DNA from: Bog-159 sp963756605
GTDB lineage: Bacteria; Acidobacteriota; Terriglobia; Bryobacterales; Bryobacteraceae
Assembly: GCA_963756605.1 (NCBI GenBank)
Contig: CAVWOT010000014.1
Span: 62,001 to 126,000, forward strand
Reading direction: 5' to 3'
DNA length: 64,000 nt
Position numbers and translations under genes: made by a program. How positions within the stretch are numbered: position 1 is the first letter of the stretch; the number at the start of each line of letters is the position of its first letter. Of this stretch, positions 26,091 to 34,912 are shown one piece after another. The notes beneath the pieces are model-generated. The model saw only the letters and a list, made by a program, of their open reading frames with translations. It did not search any database and was not told the origin of the DNA.

Positions 26091-27725
26091 TCATTCTATA
26101 AAAGTGACCTTGTTGATTTCCTTCAGTGTGGTCACACCTTTCCGTACCTTATCCACTGCCGATTCGCGCAGGAAGGTCATGCCTTCGTCGCGCGCCTGGC
26201 GCTTGATTTCCGAAGTCGGCCGCTTATCCAGAATCATCTCGCGGATCTTGTCGCTGAGATCCAGCAGTTCGTGTATGGCGGTGCGGCCACGATAGCCGGT
26301 GCCGCCGCATTCGAAGCAGCCGGCGCCTTCCATCAGTTCCACGTGCTCCCATTCAGCCGGATCGAGGCCGGACTCGACCAACGCCGCATGCCGCGCCGCG
26401 ACGCTCTCAAACTGCAGCGGCCGGCGGCAATAGTCGCAGATCACGCGCACCAGCCGCTGCGCCAGGATGCAGTTCAGCGCCGAAACGAAGTTGTAGGCCT
26501 CCACGCCCATGTTCAGGAAGCGGCCCAAAACGTCGAGCACGTTATTGGCATGCACGGTGGTGAACACCAGGTGGCCGGTAAGCGCGGAGTTGATAGCGAT
26601 CTGCGCGGTCTCCTGGTCGCGGATCTCGCCGACCATGATTTTATCGGGGTCGTGACGCAGGATGGAACGCAAGCCGCGGGCGAAGGTCAGCCCCTTTTTT
26701 TCGTTGATGGGAATCTGCGTAATGCCCTTGAGCTGATATTCGACGGGATCCTCGATGGTGATGATCTTGTCTTCGTCGTTCTTGATCTCGCTGAGCGCGG
26801 CGTAGAGCGTAGTGGTTTTGCCGGAGCCGGTCGGTCCGGTGACCAGCACCATGCCGTACGGCTCGGAGATGTAGCGGCGAAACTTTACCAGATCGTTTTC
26901 GGCGAAGCCCACCACTTCGAGCGAGAGCTTGGCAAACTTCTCGCTCATCGACTCCTTATCGAGCACGCGGAGCACGGCGTCTTCCCCGTGAATAGTAGGC
27001 ATGATCGAGACGCGGAAATCGATCAGGCGGCCCTTGTAGCGCACGCGGAAACGGCCGTCCTGCGGCACGCGGCGCTCCGCGATATCCAGCTCGCTCATTA
27101 CCTTGATACGCGAAAGAATGGTCGAATGCCAATCCTTGGCGATCGGCGGCATGGCGTAGTGCAGCACGCCGTCAATGCGGTACTTGATGGCAACTTCCTG
27201 ATCGCGCGACTCGATGTGGATGTCGCTGGCGCGCCGCTCGAGCGCGTTGAAGATGGTGGTATCCACCAGCTTGATCACCGGGGCAATGTCGCTATCGACG
27301 GCGGTGAGCTTATCGATCGAGAGCGTCTCGTCGGGGTTTTCCTCGTCCGCCACCACGTCGAGCGTGAAGCCCTCGGTCACCTCTTCAAGTACGCGCTGCG
27401 ACTGTTCAGTCTTCTTCAGCAGATCCGAGATCTGGCTGAGCGTGGCGACCTTGACGCGCAGCTTCTTATTGAGCAGCAGCGCCAGCTCGTCGATCATGTT
27501 CAGGTTGCGCGGATCGGCGAGCGCGATATCCAGCGTGCCGTTCTGCGCGCGCAGCGGCACGAAGTTATAGCGGAACATCAAATCGACCGGGATGGTGCGG
27601 AACAGGTCGTGATCGATGGAGCCTTCGCGCAGGTCCACGTACTCGCAGCGGTAGCGCGCGGCTACGGCCTGGGCCGTCACGGCCTCGCCCGTCGGGTCGG
27701 TCAATCGGGGTTTATCGCTAGCCAT
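26091..27725 (-). CDS. pilB: PilB/GspE-type assembly ATPase
   Basis: 544 residues. The N-terminal GspE-N domain (about 10-100) is followed by the ATPase: ASDIHIES, Walker A GPTGSGKTTT (297-306), Asp box IITIEDPVEY, Walker B DKIMVGEIRD and His box LTGHLVFTTVHAN. A zinc site is formed by C430, C433, C470 and C473. It powers pilin or pseudopilin polymerisation. Separated from pilM and pilC by the two 88-bp heptamer elements. Confidence 0.96.
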   Translation of the reverse strand: MASDKPRLTDPTGEAVTAQAVAARYRCEYVDLREGSIDHDLFRTIPVDLMFRYNFVPLRAQNGTLDIALADPRNLNMIDELALLLNKKLRVKVATLSQISDLLKKTEQSQRVLEEVTEGFTLDVVADEENPDETLSIDKLTAVDSDIAPVIKLVDTTIFNALERRASDIHIESRDQEVAIKYRIDGVLHYAMPPIAKDWHSTILSRIKVMSELDIAERRVPQDGRFRVRYKGRLIDFRVSIMPTIHGEDAVLRVLDKESMSEKFAKLSLEVVGFAENDLVKFRRYISEPYGMVLVTGPTGSGKTTTLYAALSEIKNDEDKIITIEDPVEYQLKGITQIPINEKKGLTFARGLRSILRHDPDKIMVGEIRDQETAQIAINSALTGHLVFTTVHANNVLDVLGRFLNMGVEAYNFVSALNCILAQRLVRVICDYCRRPLQFESVAARHAALVESGLDPAEWEHVELMEGAGCFECGGTGYRGRTAIHELLDLSDKIREMILDKRPTSEIKRQARDEGMTFLRESAVDKVRKGVTTLKEINKVTFIE

Positions 27726-27732
27726 AAAAACC

Positions 27733-27820
27733 GGTTCTGGGTCCTGGGTGCTAGGTGCTGGATGAGCGTCCTCCCGTCTGGAGCGGGTTTGCCAGAACCC
27801 AGCACCCAGAACCTAGCACC
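27733..27820. repeat. 88-bp heptamer element R3 (4 units, 32-nt spacer, 4 inverted units)
   Basis: Left arm 27733-27760: GGTTCTG, GGTCCTG, GGTGCTA, GGTGCTG. Right arm 27793-27820: CAGAACC, CAGCACC, CAGAACC, TAGCACC. The 32-nt spacer, read on the minus strand, shares the core ACGGGAGG with the R2 spacer read on the plus strand, so R2 and R3 are inverted copies. It fills the pilC-pilB gap. Confidence 0.93.
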
Positions 27821-27835
27821 TGCGCGCACGGCGCG

Positions 27836-29047
27836 CTATCGTATCGTGTCCGCCAATGAGAAAATCGGCAGATACAGCGCTATCAGCACAAATGCCACAA
27901 AACATCCCATGAAAATCATGATGGCCGGCTCGATCAGCGACAGAGCGGCGGCCATGCGGGTATTTACATCCTCCTCGTAGAATTCGGCCACGCTGTTGAG
28001 CATGATCGGCAAAGCGCCCGTGGATTCGCCTACTTCAATCATATCGATGGAGAGCGCGGGAAAGATACCGGTGGTTTTGAGCGAGGCGGATAGCGCCTGC
28101 CCTTCGCGCACCATCTTGCTGGCTTTATCCAAAGCCTTACGTAGCAAAGCGGTGCCGAGCGAATCCGAGGCTGTTTCCAGTCCCTGCACCAGCGGAATGC
28201 CGCCCGTCAGCAGCGTGCTGAGCACGCGCGAAAACTGTGCTACTTGATACTTCACCCAAATATCGCCGAGCAGCGGCACGCGCAATTTCACGCCGTCGAT
28301 GCGCGCCCGCGCCGACTCTTTGCGCGACCAATAGCGGTACAGAAAGATCAGCCCGATGACGATCCCGAATACCACCAGGATGTAGGTGCGTGCCGTGGTG
28401 CCGATGGCGATCAGGATGACGGTCACTTCCGGAAGTTTCGCCTGCATGCTCGTGTAAAGCTGGGCAAAATTCGGCACCACGTAGGTGACCAGAAATACCA
28501 TCAGGCATAGCGTGAGGCAGATCAGGACAGATGGATACATCAAGGAAACCATCACCTTCTTCCTCACGGCCAGGGAGAGCTTCTGGTAAGTAATGAACCG
28601 GTCCAGGACTTCCGCCAGGCTGCCGCTTTTCTCGCCGGCCATCACGGTGGTGACGTAGATCTTCGGGAAAATGCCCTGCATACGGAAAGCGTCGGAAAGG
28701 AGCGTGCCGTTGCGTACCTCATCGCGCACGGACTTAATGTACGGGCCGAGCTTGGGATCGGTGAGGCGGTCAGCCAGCAGGTCCAGCGCTTTCAGGATCG
28801 GCAGACCGGCGCGGATCAGCGTCACGAACTGCTGGTTGAAGATCAGAAACTTCTCGATGTTGAGCTTCTTGCGTTTCGACAGGCCCGTGGACCAGCCGGA
28901 GGAAATGCCGCCTTTGTGCTTGATCGAGTAGATCAGGAAGCCCTGCTGTGTGTAGCGGTCGCGCAGCTCTTTCTCCGAGCCGGCGTTCGCCACTTGCTGG
29001 TGGATTTCGCCCCGCGTGTCTGCGTACTTGAGTAGGAATTCGGCCAT
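27836..29047 (-). CDS. pilC: PilC/GspF-type inner-membrane platform protein
   Basis: 403 residues with two GspF domains (about 70-190 and 270-395). Motifs: FNQQFVTLIRAGLPILKALDLLADR, GSLAEVLDRFITYQKL, the repeat QFSRVLSTLLTGGIPLVQGLETA and SIDMIEVGESTGALPIMLNSVAEFYEEDV. Three TM spans: LMYPSVLICLTLCLMVFLVTYV, YILVVFGIVIGLIFLYRY and the C-terminal IMIFMGCFVAFVLIALYLPIF. First gene of the pil-like run after lolA. Confidence 0.95.
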   Translation of the reverse strand: MAEFLLKYADTRGEIHQQVANAGSEKELRDRYTQQGFLIYSIKHKGGISSGWSTGLSKRKKLNIEKFLIFNQQFVTLIRAGLPILKALDLLADRLTDPKLGPYIKSVRDEVRNGTLLSDAFRMQGIFPKIYVTTVMAGEKSGSLAEVLDRFITYQKLSLAVRKKVMVSLMYPSVLICLTLCLMVFLVTYVVPNFAQLYTSMQAKLPEVTVILIAIGTTARTYILVVFGIVIGLIFLYRYWSRKESARARIDGVKLRVPLLGDIWVKYQVAQFSRVLSTLLTGGIPLVQGLETASDSLGTALLRKALDKASKMVREGQALSASLKTTGIFPALSIDMIEVGESTGALPIMLNSVAEFYEEDVNTRMAAALSLIEPAIMIFMGCFVAFVLIALYLPIFSLADTIR

Positions 29048-29063
29048 TATCGGGCGGTCTCCG

Positions 29064-29696
29064 TTACTGGGTGGTCTCCACGAGGGCCGCGCCGGGCGGC
29101 ATTTGGAACTGGAACAGCTTGGCTTCGATTGGCGGATTTAGTTTTTCCTGCTCGAAGTCGAATGTGAGAACGGATTGGTCGTAGCCGGTGACCTGAACCC
29201 GGCGAATCTGGTCATCCTGGCCGACCGTGAACTCGACTTTAGTATAGGGAAGAGTGTCGGTCTTGGGGTCGGCGGTGATTTGCATGCCGCCTGCAGCCGG
29301 GACGCCGTGGACGTTGCTAAACTCCTTATCGAAGTGTAGTTTACCAAGCAAAAATGCGAGGGGAGCCCGCATATCGTCGCTCTCCTTGATTTTCATCTTC
29401 TCGACCTGGTGATTGCTGGGCGTGTAGAGCCAGAGGTACTTGCCATCGGAAACGAACAGCTTGCCTTCGGGCGAGGTGTAATCCCAGCGCATGCGGCCGG
29501 GTTTGCGGAGGAGAAGCGTGCCGCTTTCGCTGCGGCGGGGCTGGCCGGGGCCTGTATATGCCTCATGAAACGTGACTTGGAGGGTTTGGGCGTGGTTGTA
29601 GCGAGCCTCCACGGCTTTCAGCAGCGGCCCCAGGGCCGGCGTTTGGGCGGCCAGGGACACGGGCAGCAGGCAGATCAGTAGCCGTATGGGGCTCAC
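29064..29696 (-). CDS. lolA: LolA-like outer-membrane lipoprotein carrier
   Basis: 210 residues from a GTG start with a signal peptide (RLLICLLPVSLAAQ). Family blocks: LQVTFHEAYTGPG, GTLLLRKPGRMRWDY, LWLYTPSNHQVEK and PYTKVEFTVGQDDQIRRVQVTGYD. It would accept lipoproteins from LolCDE in the periplasm and deliver them to the outer membrane. Sits 16 nt upstream of pilC in the same direction, so may share its promoter. Confidence 0.88.
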   Translation of the reverse strand: MSPIRLLICLLPVSLAAQTPALGPLLKAVEARYNHAQTLQVTFHEAYTGPGQPRRSESGTLLLRKPGRMRWDYTSPEGKLFVSDGKYLWLYTPSNHQVEKMKIKESDDMRAPLAFLLGKLHFDKEFSNVHGVPAAGGMQITADPKTDTLPYTKVEFTVGQDDQIRRVQVTGYDQSVLTFDFEQEKLNPPIEAKLFQFQMPPGAALVETTQ

Positions 29697-29770
29697 AAAG
29701 GATTAGACGCGCGGGGGGCTGGGAACGTGGAGATATCCAGAGATTAGCCGTACGAACCCAGTTGCCGACG

Positions 29771-31467
29771 CTAAGGCGTGATTGTGAGAATATCGCAACG
29801 CGTTCGGGAGTTTTCGCGGAATAGCGGAGCAGGCAGCCCATCGCAATAGGACGAGACAACCGGACTAAAACTTCCCGCCACCTGGCTCGTCCCAAAGGAT
29901 GACCGGCTGCCTACGTCCGAGTTGTATGAGGCGAACACAGCGAAGTCCAGCGAACCCACGAGGTGGCCACCGAGCCGAGTCATCGTTTCCCAGATGGCTA
30001 GCGCACCGCCATTGTTGATCGGCAACTGTCTTACTTCGATACCCGCGATTACCATCAGTTCGCTCGGCGACGATATAAGGCGCGACGAGGCAAAACAGGC
30101 GTGCGCCGTGTATAATTCGCGCTCGGAAACGAAGACCTTGATGCCGTCTGGAAGCTGGGTGAACACGGCCTCAAGGCGCGTACCGTAGTCCGCCAGGCCC
30201 GCTACCCGCACTTCTGATCCATCAGCGAGGACTGCGCAGACCGGGGCGCTTTCTCCGGTCGACACGGCCTCCTCGCTGTTGGTGTACCACGTACGGCCCG
30301 CGATCGGTACCCTCGACTTGAACGCGCCGGGAAAGCCCTCGGTGAACCTGAGTGTGCAGATCCTTGTGACAGCGAGGCCGGAGGACGCGCTAATTTCGTA
30401 CCCGTGCTGCGCGAGACGACTAGAGTTGTCGGCGTTTCTGACCTCGAAATTGAGGCCTATCCTGATCGTCGCAACCTTTTGCTGCGCGTTTTCAATCGGC
30501 ACCCCGGTCATTGTCGCGTAGACTAAGCCGATCGGTCCGGAGCACTGGCAGCGCAGGTTAGTCACTTGAAAGACACGTGTTTCGCCCGCAGTGATGCCGC
30601 CGAGGTTAATCCTAAAGTTGATCTGATTCATGCCGGGATCAGCTGGCCGCCCCGGGACCACGTTGCTGGCAGCGCCTGGTCTCCCGACCTCTAAGAGGAC
30701 CACGTCACAATCGCGGCGGTTCCGGAGGCCGCTTGCGGCGAGCGTCGGGAAGACAGACAAGCCCACGTCCACGGAGAACGCGGCGTGTACCGGCAGGTCG
30801 CCTTGGTAAGTGCAGTGGAGGAAAACGTCGCCCATGAGCTCCGTGAGGCCCTCCTCGCGGGCAACGACGGGGTGGGCGGAGGCGGACACGCGGAAGAATG
30901 AGAATGGCCAAGCGGCACGCCTCGCGGGTTGCAACCGCTGCATTGCAATCTTCCAGAGGTGCATCAGAAGTAGCTCGCGAAAGTCGGACACATCCTCGTA
31001 CTCCCAGATGAGCGCTTTGTCCCTGGACATGAGATCCCGCTTAAACTCGTGAACCTTTCGAAGTTGCTCCTCCTCTTCCGGAGAGGCCGCCTGGAACTGG
31101 GCTTTGCAGAAATACACCATGACATTGGGAGCGCCTTTGGCCTTCCATGCCTCGATGGCGAGCCGGATCTCGTGTTCGGTTCCAGAACCGGCATCCCCCA
31201 CGGGCGTGCCGAACCGCTTCCAGAACACGCCGACCACTATATAGATAGCTGTCTCAATGCGGAGCTGCTCGTCAATTAATGCGTCTGGCCCTTCTGCGTG
31301 CATTCCTGGTAAGCGTCTGTCTCCCACTGCACCGGCTCAAGATAAACTTGATCATTGCCGACCCGGAGCATCCGGTTGACAATGTCGATTACCGGACGAA
31401 GTGCGTTGCGTTCAGCCTGAACATCGGAGGGTGAGACCAAGACGACCCTGAAGTGCTTTAGAACCAT
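29771..31467 (-). CDS. DUF4062-domain protein fused to an acidobacterial secreted-type domain, one frameshift
   Basis: Two frames join at about 31308. The first (ATG 31467) reads MVLKHFRVVLVSPSDVQAER...VYLEPVQWETDAY; the second continues PGMHAEGPDALIDEQLRIET, then VVGVFWKRFGTPVGDAGSGTEHE and APNVMVYFCKAQF. Together these are a complete DUF4062 domain. Restoring one C at TAC-CAG makes the join, so this is a one-base deletion or sequencing error. From about residue 190 (DVFLHCTYQGDLPV...) to the end (ADYGTRLEAVFTQLPDGIKVFVS, ALAIWE) it resembles exported acidobacterial beta-rich proteins, though no signal is present. Function unknown. Confidence 0.7.
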
Positions 31468-31585
31468 ATTTTAAGCAGAGCACGAGCGAGCGCCGAGGTC
31501 AGGTGTTGAACACCCGACTCAGGTTCAAATCCCGCGGCCCGCGGTCCACTTGGGCGGAAGCTCGAGATTATGCCAGAATGGCTAA

Positions 31586-31786
31586 GTGCAGAATTACGCT
31601 GTCGTCATTCACAAGGAGCCGCAAGGCGGCTTTTGGAGTGAGGTTCCCGCACTGCCCGGATGCTACTCTCAGGGTGAGTCAGTTCCCGAGCTGATGGAAA
31701 ACCTGCGGGAGGCAATCGTTGGCGTGTTGCAAGTGATGGAGGAGCATGGCTCCGGCGGATCAGGGAAGTTATCGCATCGTCACTAA
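31586..31786 (+). CDS. HicB-like antitoxin (UPF0150), orphan
   Basis: 66 residues from a GTG start. MQNYAVVIHKEPQGGFWSEVPALPGCYSQGESVPELMENLREAI is the HicB partial RNase-H fold. The helix-turn-helix tail of larger HicB proteins is missing. No HicA is recognised on either side; the following frame (MAPADQGSYRIVTKPGERE) is not HicA-like. Either an orphan or the relic of a toxin-antitoxin pair. Confidence 0.75.
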   Translation: MQNYAVVIHKEPQGGFWSEVPALPGCYSQGESVPELMENLREAIVGVLQVMEEHGSGGSGKLSHRH

Positions 31787-31859
31787 GCCTGGCGAGCGCG
31801 AAGTTATTTTTGGTGTCTCGGCTGGTTTAAGTTGGGTGAGTATGTTGCGTGCGGATGCA

Positions 31860-31892
31860 GCGGGGCTTAAGCCCCGCGCCGGCTAAAGCCCG
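31860..31892. repeat. Pair of small hairpins with CTTAAG / CTAAAG centres
   Basis: GCGGGG-CTTAAG-CCCCGC (31860-31877) is an 18-bp perfect palindrome; GGCT-AA-AGCC (31881-31890) follows. It lies between the convergent hicB and response-regulator genes. Same class as the hairpins at 43111, 47461, 53968, 58687 and 63334. Confidence 0.85.
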
Positions 31893-31900
31893 CCTTCCAC

Positions 31901-32554
31901 TTACTTCGTAGTTGTAAGGTTGTGCTCGATGGCGAACTTTACCAATCCTACCAGATCGTGAATGTTCAGCTTGCGCATCAGGCTGGCTCGGTAAGTGTCC
32001 ACGGTCTTGGGGCTAATGTCCAGCAGGTTGGCAATCTCCTTTGCGCGGAGGCCGTTCACCAGGTGGAAAAACACATCGCGCTCGCGGCGGCTGAGATGCC
32101 CGAGCGGTTCATCCTCACTCGCCTCGCGCGAGGACGGCAAGAATCCGGCGACTCTGAGCAGTGGCGACACGTATACGCCGCCATCGCGAATATAGCTGAT
32201 GGCATCAGTCAGGTGGCGGGGCGGCCCGTCCTTCAAAAGGTAGCCGTCGGCGCCGACCTTCAAGGCCTCGCGAATGGCGCTCTCGTCGCGGCTGATGGTC
32301 AGGATGACGCAACGCGTGGGCAACTCGGATTCGCGGACCTTGCGCACCACCTGCAGGCCGCTCAGCTTCGGCATGTTCAGGTCGAGCAGGGCGAAGTCGG
32401 GCTTCAGCGAGCGGATCGTGTCGAGGGCCGTAAGTCCGTCGGCACATTGCGCCAGCACCTGCAAGTCGCGGCTCTGGCACACCAGCGCCAGGCCTTCGCG
32501 AATGATCCCTTGATCCTCAGCAATCACCACTGTCGTTGGTTTAGTATTATTCAT
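31901..32554 (-). CDS. NarL/FixJ-type response regulator
   Basis: 217 residues. Receiver domain with acidic pocket E13/D14, phospho-acceptor D58 (FALLDLNMPKLSG), Thr/Ser at VILTISRD and Lys at YLLKDG. LuxR-type HTH at about 150-210 (LSRRERDVFFHLVNGLRAKEIANLLDISPKTVDTYRASLMRKL). Its start overlaps the end of the upstream sensor kinase by 8 nt, so the two form a two-component pair; the signal is not evident. Confidence 0.94.
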   Translation of the reverse strand: MNNTKPTTVVIAEDQGIIREGLALVCQSRDLQVLAQCADGLTALDTIRSLKPDFALLDLNMPKLSGLQVVRKVRESELPTRCVILTISRDESAIREALKVGADGYLLKDGPPRHLTDAISYIRDGGVYVSPLLRVAGFLPSSREASEDEPLGHLSRRERDVFFHLVNGLRAKEIANLLDISPKTVDTYRASLMRKLNIHDLVGLVKFAIEHNLTTTK

Positions 32555-33425
32555 TGATCACCGGAAATGAAATGGTCAATTGGGCGCCTTTGGTAGTGTT
32601 CCCGGTGCGCAGATCGCCGCCCAACTGGAGGGCCAGATCGCGTATCGCGCGCAAGCCGATGCCCGCGGAAGCAGTTTCCAGTGCAGCATCGGCCGGAAGA
32701 CTGAAACCAGAACCGTCATCCGCCAACTCGAAGGTGATGCGGCCGCCTTCCTCGCGCAGGGACATCCGCACGCGGCGCGCGTCGGCATGTTGAATGGCAT
32801 TCGAGATCCCTTCCTGCGCCACCAGGTAAATGGCGCGCCGAATCTCCGGCGGCGGCTCGATGGAGGGCTCGTGCAGATCCAGGGTGCCCGCGAACTTCTC
32901 GGGTATTCCCGAACTCTCCCACAGATTCCGCAAAGCTTCCACCAAGGTCTGCGCTTGCCAGGCCGGCACATACAAGCTGCGCGAGACGCCGCGCACAAGT
33001 TGCAAGGCGGTGCCCGCCAGGGCCGTAATCTGGTCCAGGCTCTTACGTACGCGGGGCGGCGGATCGGGCAAGGCGTCCTGGATCAAGCTGACGTGGACAT
33101 GGATGCCCGCGAGCGCCTGCCCCACGCCGGTATGCAACTCGCGGCCGATCCGCTGGCGTTCAGCTTCGAGCGAATCGGAAAGGAGCATGCCGATGGGCTT
33201 GGGTGTGCCGCGGGCGCGTGCGCGCAATTGGCGATCGGCCTCCAGCAGACGAAAGTAATTGCGCAGAAGAATACGCTCGATGGACGAGAGGCGCTCCAGT
33301 TCACGCGAGGAAAGAAGAGGATCGTCCACGCCGGAGCGGCACTCCCCCGAGGGCGGGGTCCCCGCCATTTGCTGCAGACGGCGTACACATTCACCCGGAT
33401 TTTTCTGCAAAAATCCCGAGACCAA
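32547..33425 (-). CDS. Sensor histidine kinase, HisKA_3 (NarX/DegS-like), cytoplasmic
   Basis: 292 residues. The dimerisation/phosphorylation helix SLEAERQRIGRELHTGVGQALAG gives phospho-His H98. The ATPase part has the N box EGISNAIQHADARRV, G1 ELADDGSGF and G2 AGIGLRAIRD. There is no TM span or recognised sensor domain; the N-terminal 60 residues are unassigned. Partner of the overlapping NarL-type regulator. Confidence 0.92.
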   Translation of the reverse strand: MVSGFLQKNPGECVRRLQQMAGTPPSGECRSGVDDPLLSSRELERLSSIERILLRNYFRLLEADRQLRARARGTPKPIGMLLSDSLEAERQRIGRELHTGVGQALAGIHVHVSLIQDALPDPPPRVRKSLDQITALAGTALQLVRGVSRSLYVPAWQAQTLVEALRNLWESSGIPEKFAGTLDLHEPSIEPPPEIRRAIYLVAQEGISNAIQHADARRVRMSLREEGGRITFELADDGSGFSLPADAALETASAGIGLRAIRDLALQLGGDLRTGNTTKGAQLTISFPVINE

Positions 33426-33596
33426 ATTAAATCGACCCTTTCAATGATTGGGAGCTATGATGAGGAATAGCCTTACCCCAGAATGCCAAGTAACGTATGC
33501 GGGCGCAATCCCATATGTACTTAGTACTTGCGTGAGATTCTTAGTACTTGCTGCAGCAAATTTTAGACGATTACGGTAGAGTGTCTGGAACTACGA

Positions 33597-33992
33597 ATGT
33601 TCTTCGAGCGACTGGCGGTCCTGATCGGAGGCTTCGCCGCCGGCGCGCTCGTGCGCCGCTGGCAGGAGCATGAAGCCACGTCTGCGCCGCGCCCCGATCG
33701 CTTCACCAGGGAGCTGAAAGGACAGGTGCGTGCGCACGATCACCGGCTCAGCCGGCTGGAAGCGCGCGCCGATGCGTACGACGCCAGACTTAAGGAAACG
33801 CCATCCACCGCGCAGATTCTTTCCGCTATGGACGAGCTATTGGCCAAGGCAATGCAGGGACTGGAAGGCCGTCTTACGGCCCAGGCGCAATCCATCGAGA
33901 CGTTGCAGATGGCGGTTTCCCAGACGGATGAACTGTTGGAGCGTGTGTTGGAATCGCTCGATACTTTGCGGGACCAGCCGCCTGCCACGTAG
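33597..33992 (+). CDS. Small membrane-anchored coiled-coil protein, 131 aa
   Basis: The N-terminus MFFERLAVLIGGFAAGALVRRW is a short hydrophobic anchor. Residues 30-125 are charged and heptad-rich (HRLSRLEARADAYDARLKE; LAKAMQGLEGRLTAQAQSIETLQMAVSQTDELLERVLESLDTL), predicting a long coiled coil. No family is recognised. It lies between two two-component systems and converges on the amidohydrolase gene. Confidence 0.7.
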   Translation: MFFERLAVLIGGFAAGALVRRWQEHEATSAPRPDRFTRELKGQVRAHDHRLSRLEARADAYDARLKETPSTAQILSAMDELLAKAMQGLEGRLTAQAQSIETLQMAVSQTDELLERVLESLDTLRDQPPAT

Positions 33993-34018
33993 GATATCCG
34001 CCGTGGCAGAGTGCCTGC

Positions 34019-34903
34019 TCAGCGCGCGAGCAGACGCTCCAGATTGCCGCCCAGAATCAGCGCCGCGTGATCTGAGGGGACGTCGAGACCGCGTAGCGCC
34101 TCGGTCTGCGCGTGCAAAATCTGCGCGTGCCACCCCCGCGGAAAGAATGACGAATCAGAACCGAATAGCAGCCGCCGCGGGCCGGCCACCTCCAGCGCCT
34201 TGCGAAATACCTCCTTCAAATCGAGTTGCGCGGGTTGGTAGCGTATCCAGCCGTTGCTGCTGGAAGTGTCCAGATAGATGTTGGAGCAAAGGTCCGCGAG
34301 CATCAGGGCCTCGCGAAAATAGCCCGCGCCGAAATGCGGGATCACGAAATTCACGGCGGCATACTCCAGGGCCACGGCATGCAGGTCGATCGGATTCGAG
34401 TAGCGCATGTCGAACCGCGACGGCAGCCCCAGTTTTTGCCTGACACCCACCGTCAGGACACCGCAATGTATGAAGACAATGGTTCCGGGACGCGCGGCGG
34501 CAGCCTCAAAGACCGGACGCACGCGGGGATCCGCGATGGAGTAACGATGCATGGCGGGGAACAGGCAAACGCCTTGCACACCGCCGCAGGCCAGAGCGTT
34601 GTGCACGCGCGCGATGCCATCCGGCGCCGCGGGATTGGCCATGAAGAATCCCCAAAAGCGGTCCGGGTGCAGTTTAACCGCTGCGGCCACCGAGTCCTCA
34701 TCGCCCGGTATGCTGGCAATCAGCGCCGCTTTGGCCACGCCATGTTTATCCAACTCCGCGGTCCAGCCGGCGGCCAGATCTTCGCAAGTCGCGGGGATGC
34801 GCCAGCCGAGCCGGCGGCCGATTTCCTCCACAGATTGCCCGGCCTCGGCCGCCAGCCGCGCGAAGAACGCCGGAGAGAAAAAATGGACGTGCGCGTCGCT
34901 GAC
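34019..34903 (-). CDS. Amidohydrolase family 2 (TIM-barrel metal hydrolase); start codon appears to be GTC
   Basis: The family frame begins VSDAHVHFFSPAFFARLAAEAGQSVEEIGRR and holds the metal-binding HxH at its third line of residues. Upstream it meets TAG TAG directly, and no ATG/GTG/TTG precedes HVH; the first usable GTG (34831) would delete that motif. The codon at the expected start (34901-34903) is GTC, with TAGGG upstream. Further motifs: GTIVFIHCG, NFVIPHFGAGYFREALMLAD, IYLDTSSS and LLFGSDSSFFPRG (metal Asp). A lost start codon or a sequence error is likely. Confidence 0.82.
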   Translation of the reverse strand, partial: VSDAHVHFFSPAFFARLAAEAGQSVEEIGRRLGWRIPATCEDLAAGWTAELDKHGVAKAALIASIPGDEDSVAAAVKLHPDRFWGFFMANPAAPDGIARVHNALACGGVQGVCLFPAMHRYSIADPRVRPVFEAAAARPGTIVFIHCGVLTVGVRQKLGLPSRFDMRYSNPIDLHAVALEYAAVNFVIPHFGAGYFREALMLADLCSNIYLDTSSSNGWIRYQPAQLDLKEVFRKALEVAGPRRLLFGSDSSFFPRGWHAQILHAQTEALRGLDVPSDHAALILGGNLERLLAR

Positions 34904-34912
34904 GGAACCCTA

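Noticed and set aside
25713..27980. Open frame of 755 codons on the plus strand across pilM-pilB-pilC
   Set aside because: It lies antisense to well-supported pil genes, has no recognisable domain and follows from GC-rich codon bias.
31490..31550. tRNA-like stretch containing GGTTCAAATCC and a GTTGAAC loop
   Set aside because: The T-stem has two mismatches, no D-arm or acceptor pairing is found; at best a tRNA scar.
31746..31886. HicA partner for the HicB gene
   Set aside because: The frame MAPADQGSYRIVTKPGERE lacks the HicA double-stranded-RNA-binding fold motifs and catalytic His.
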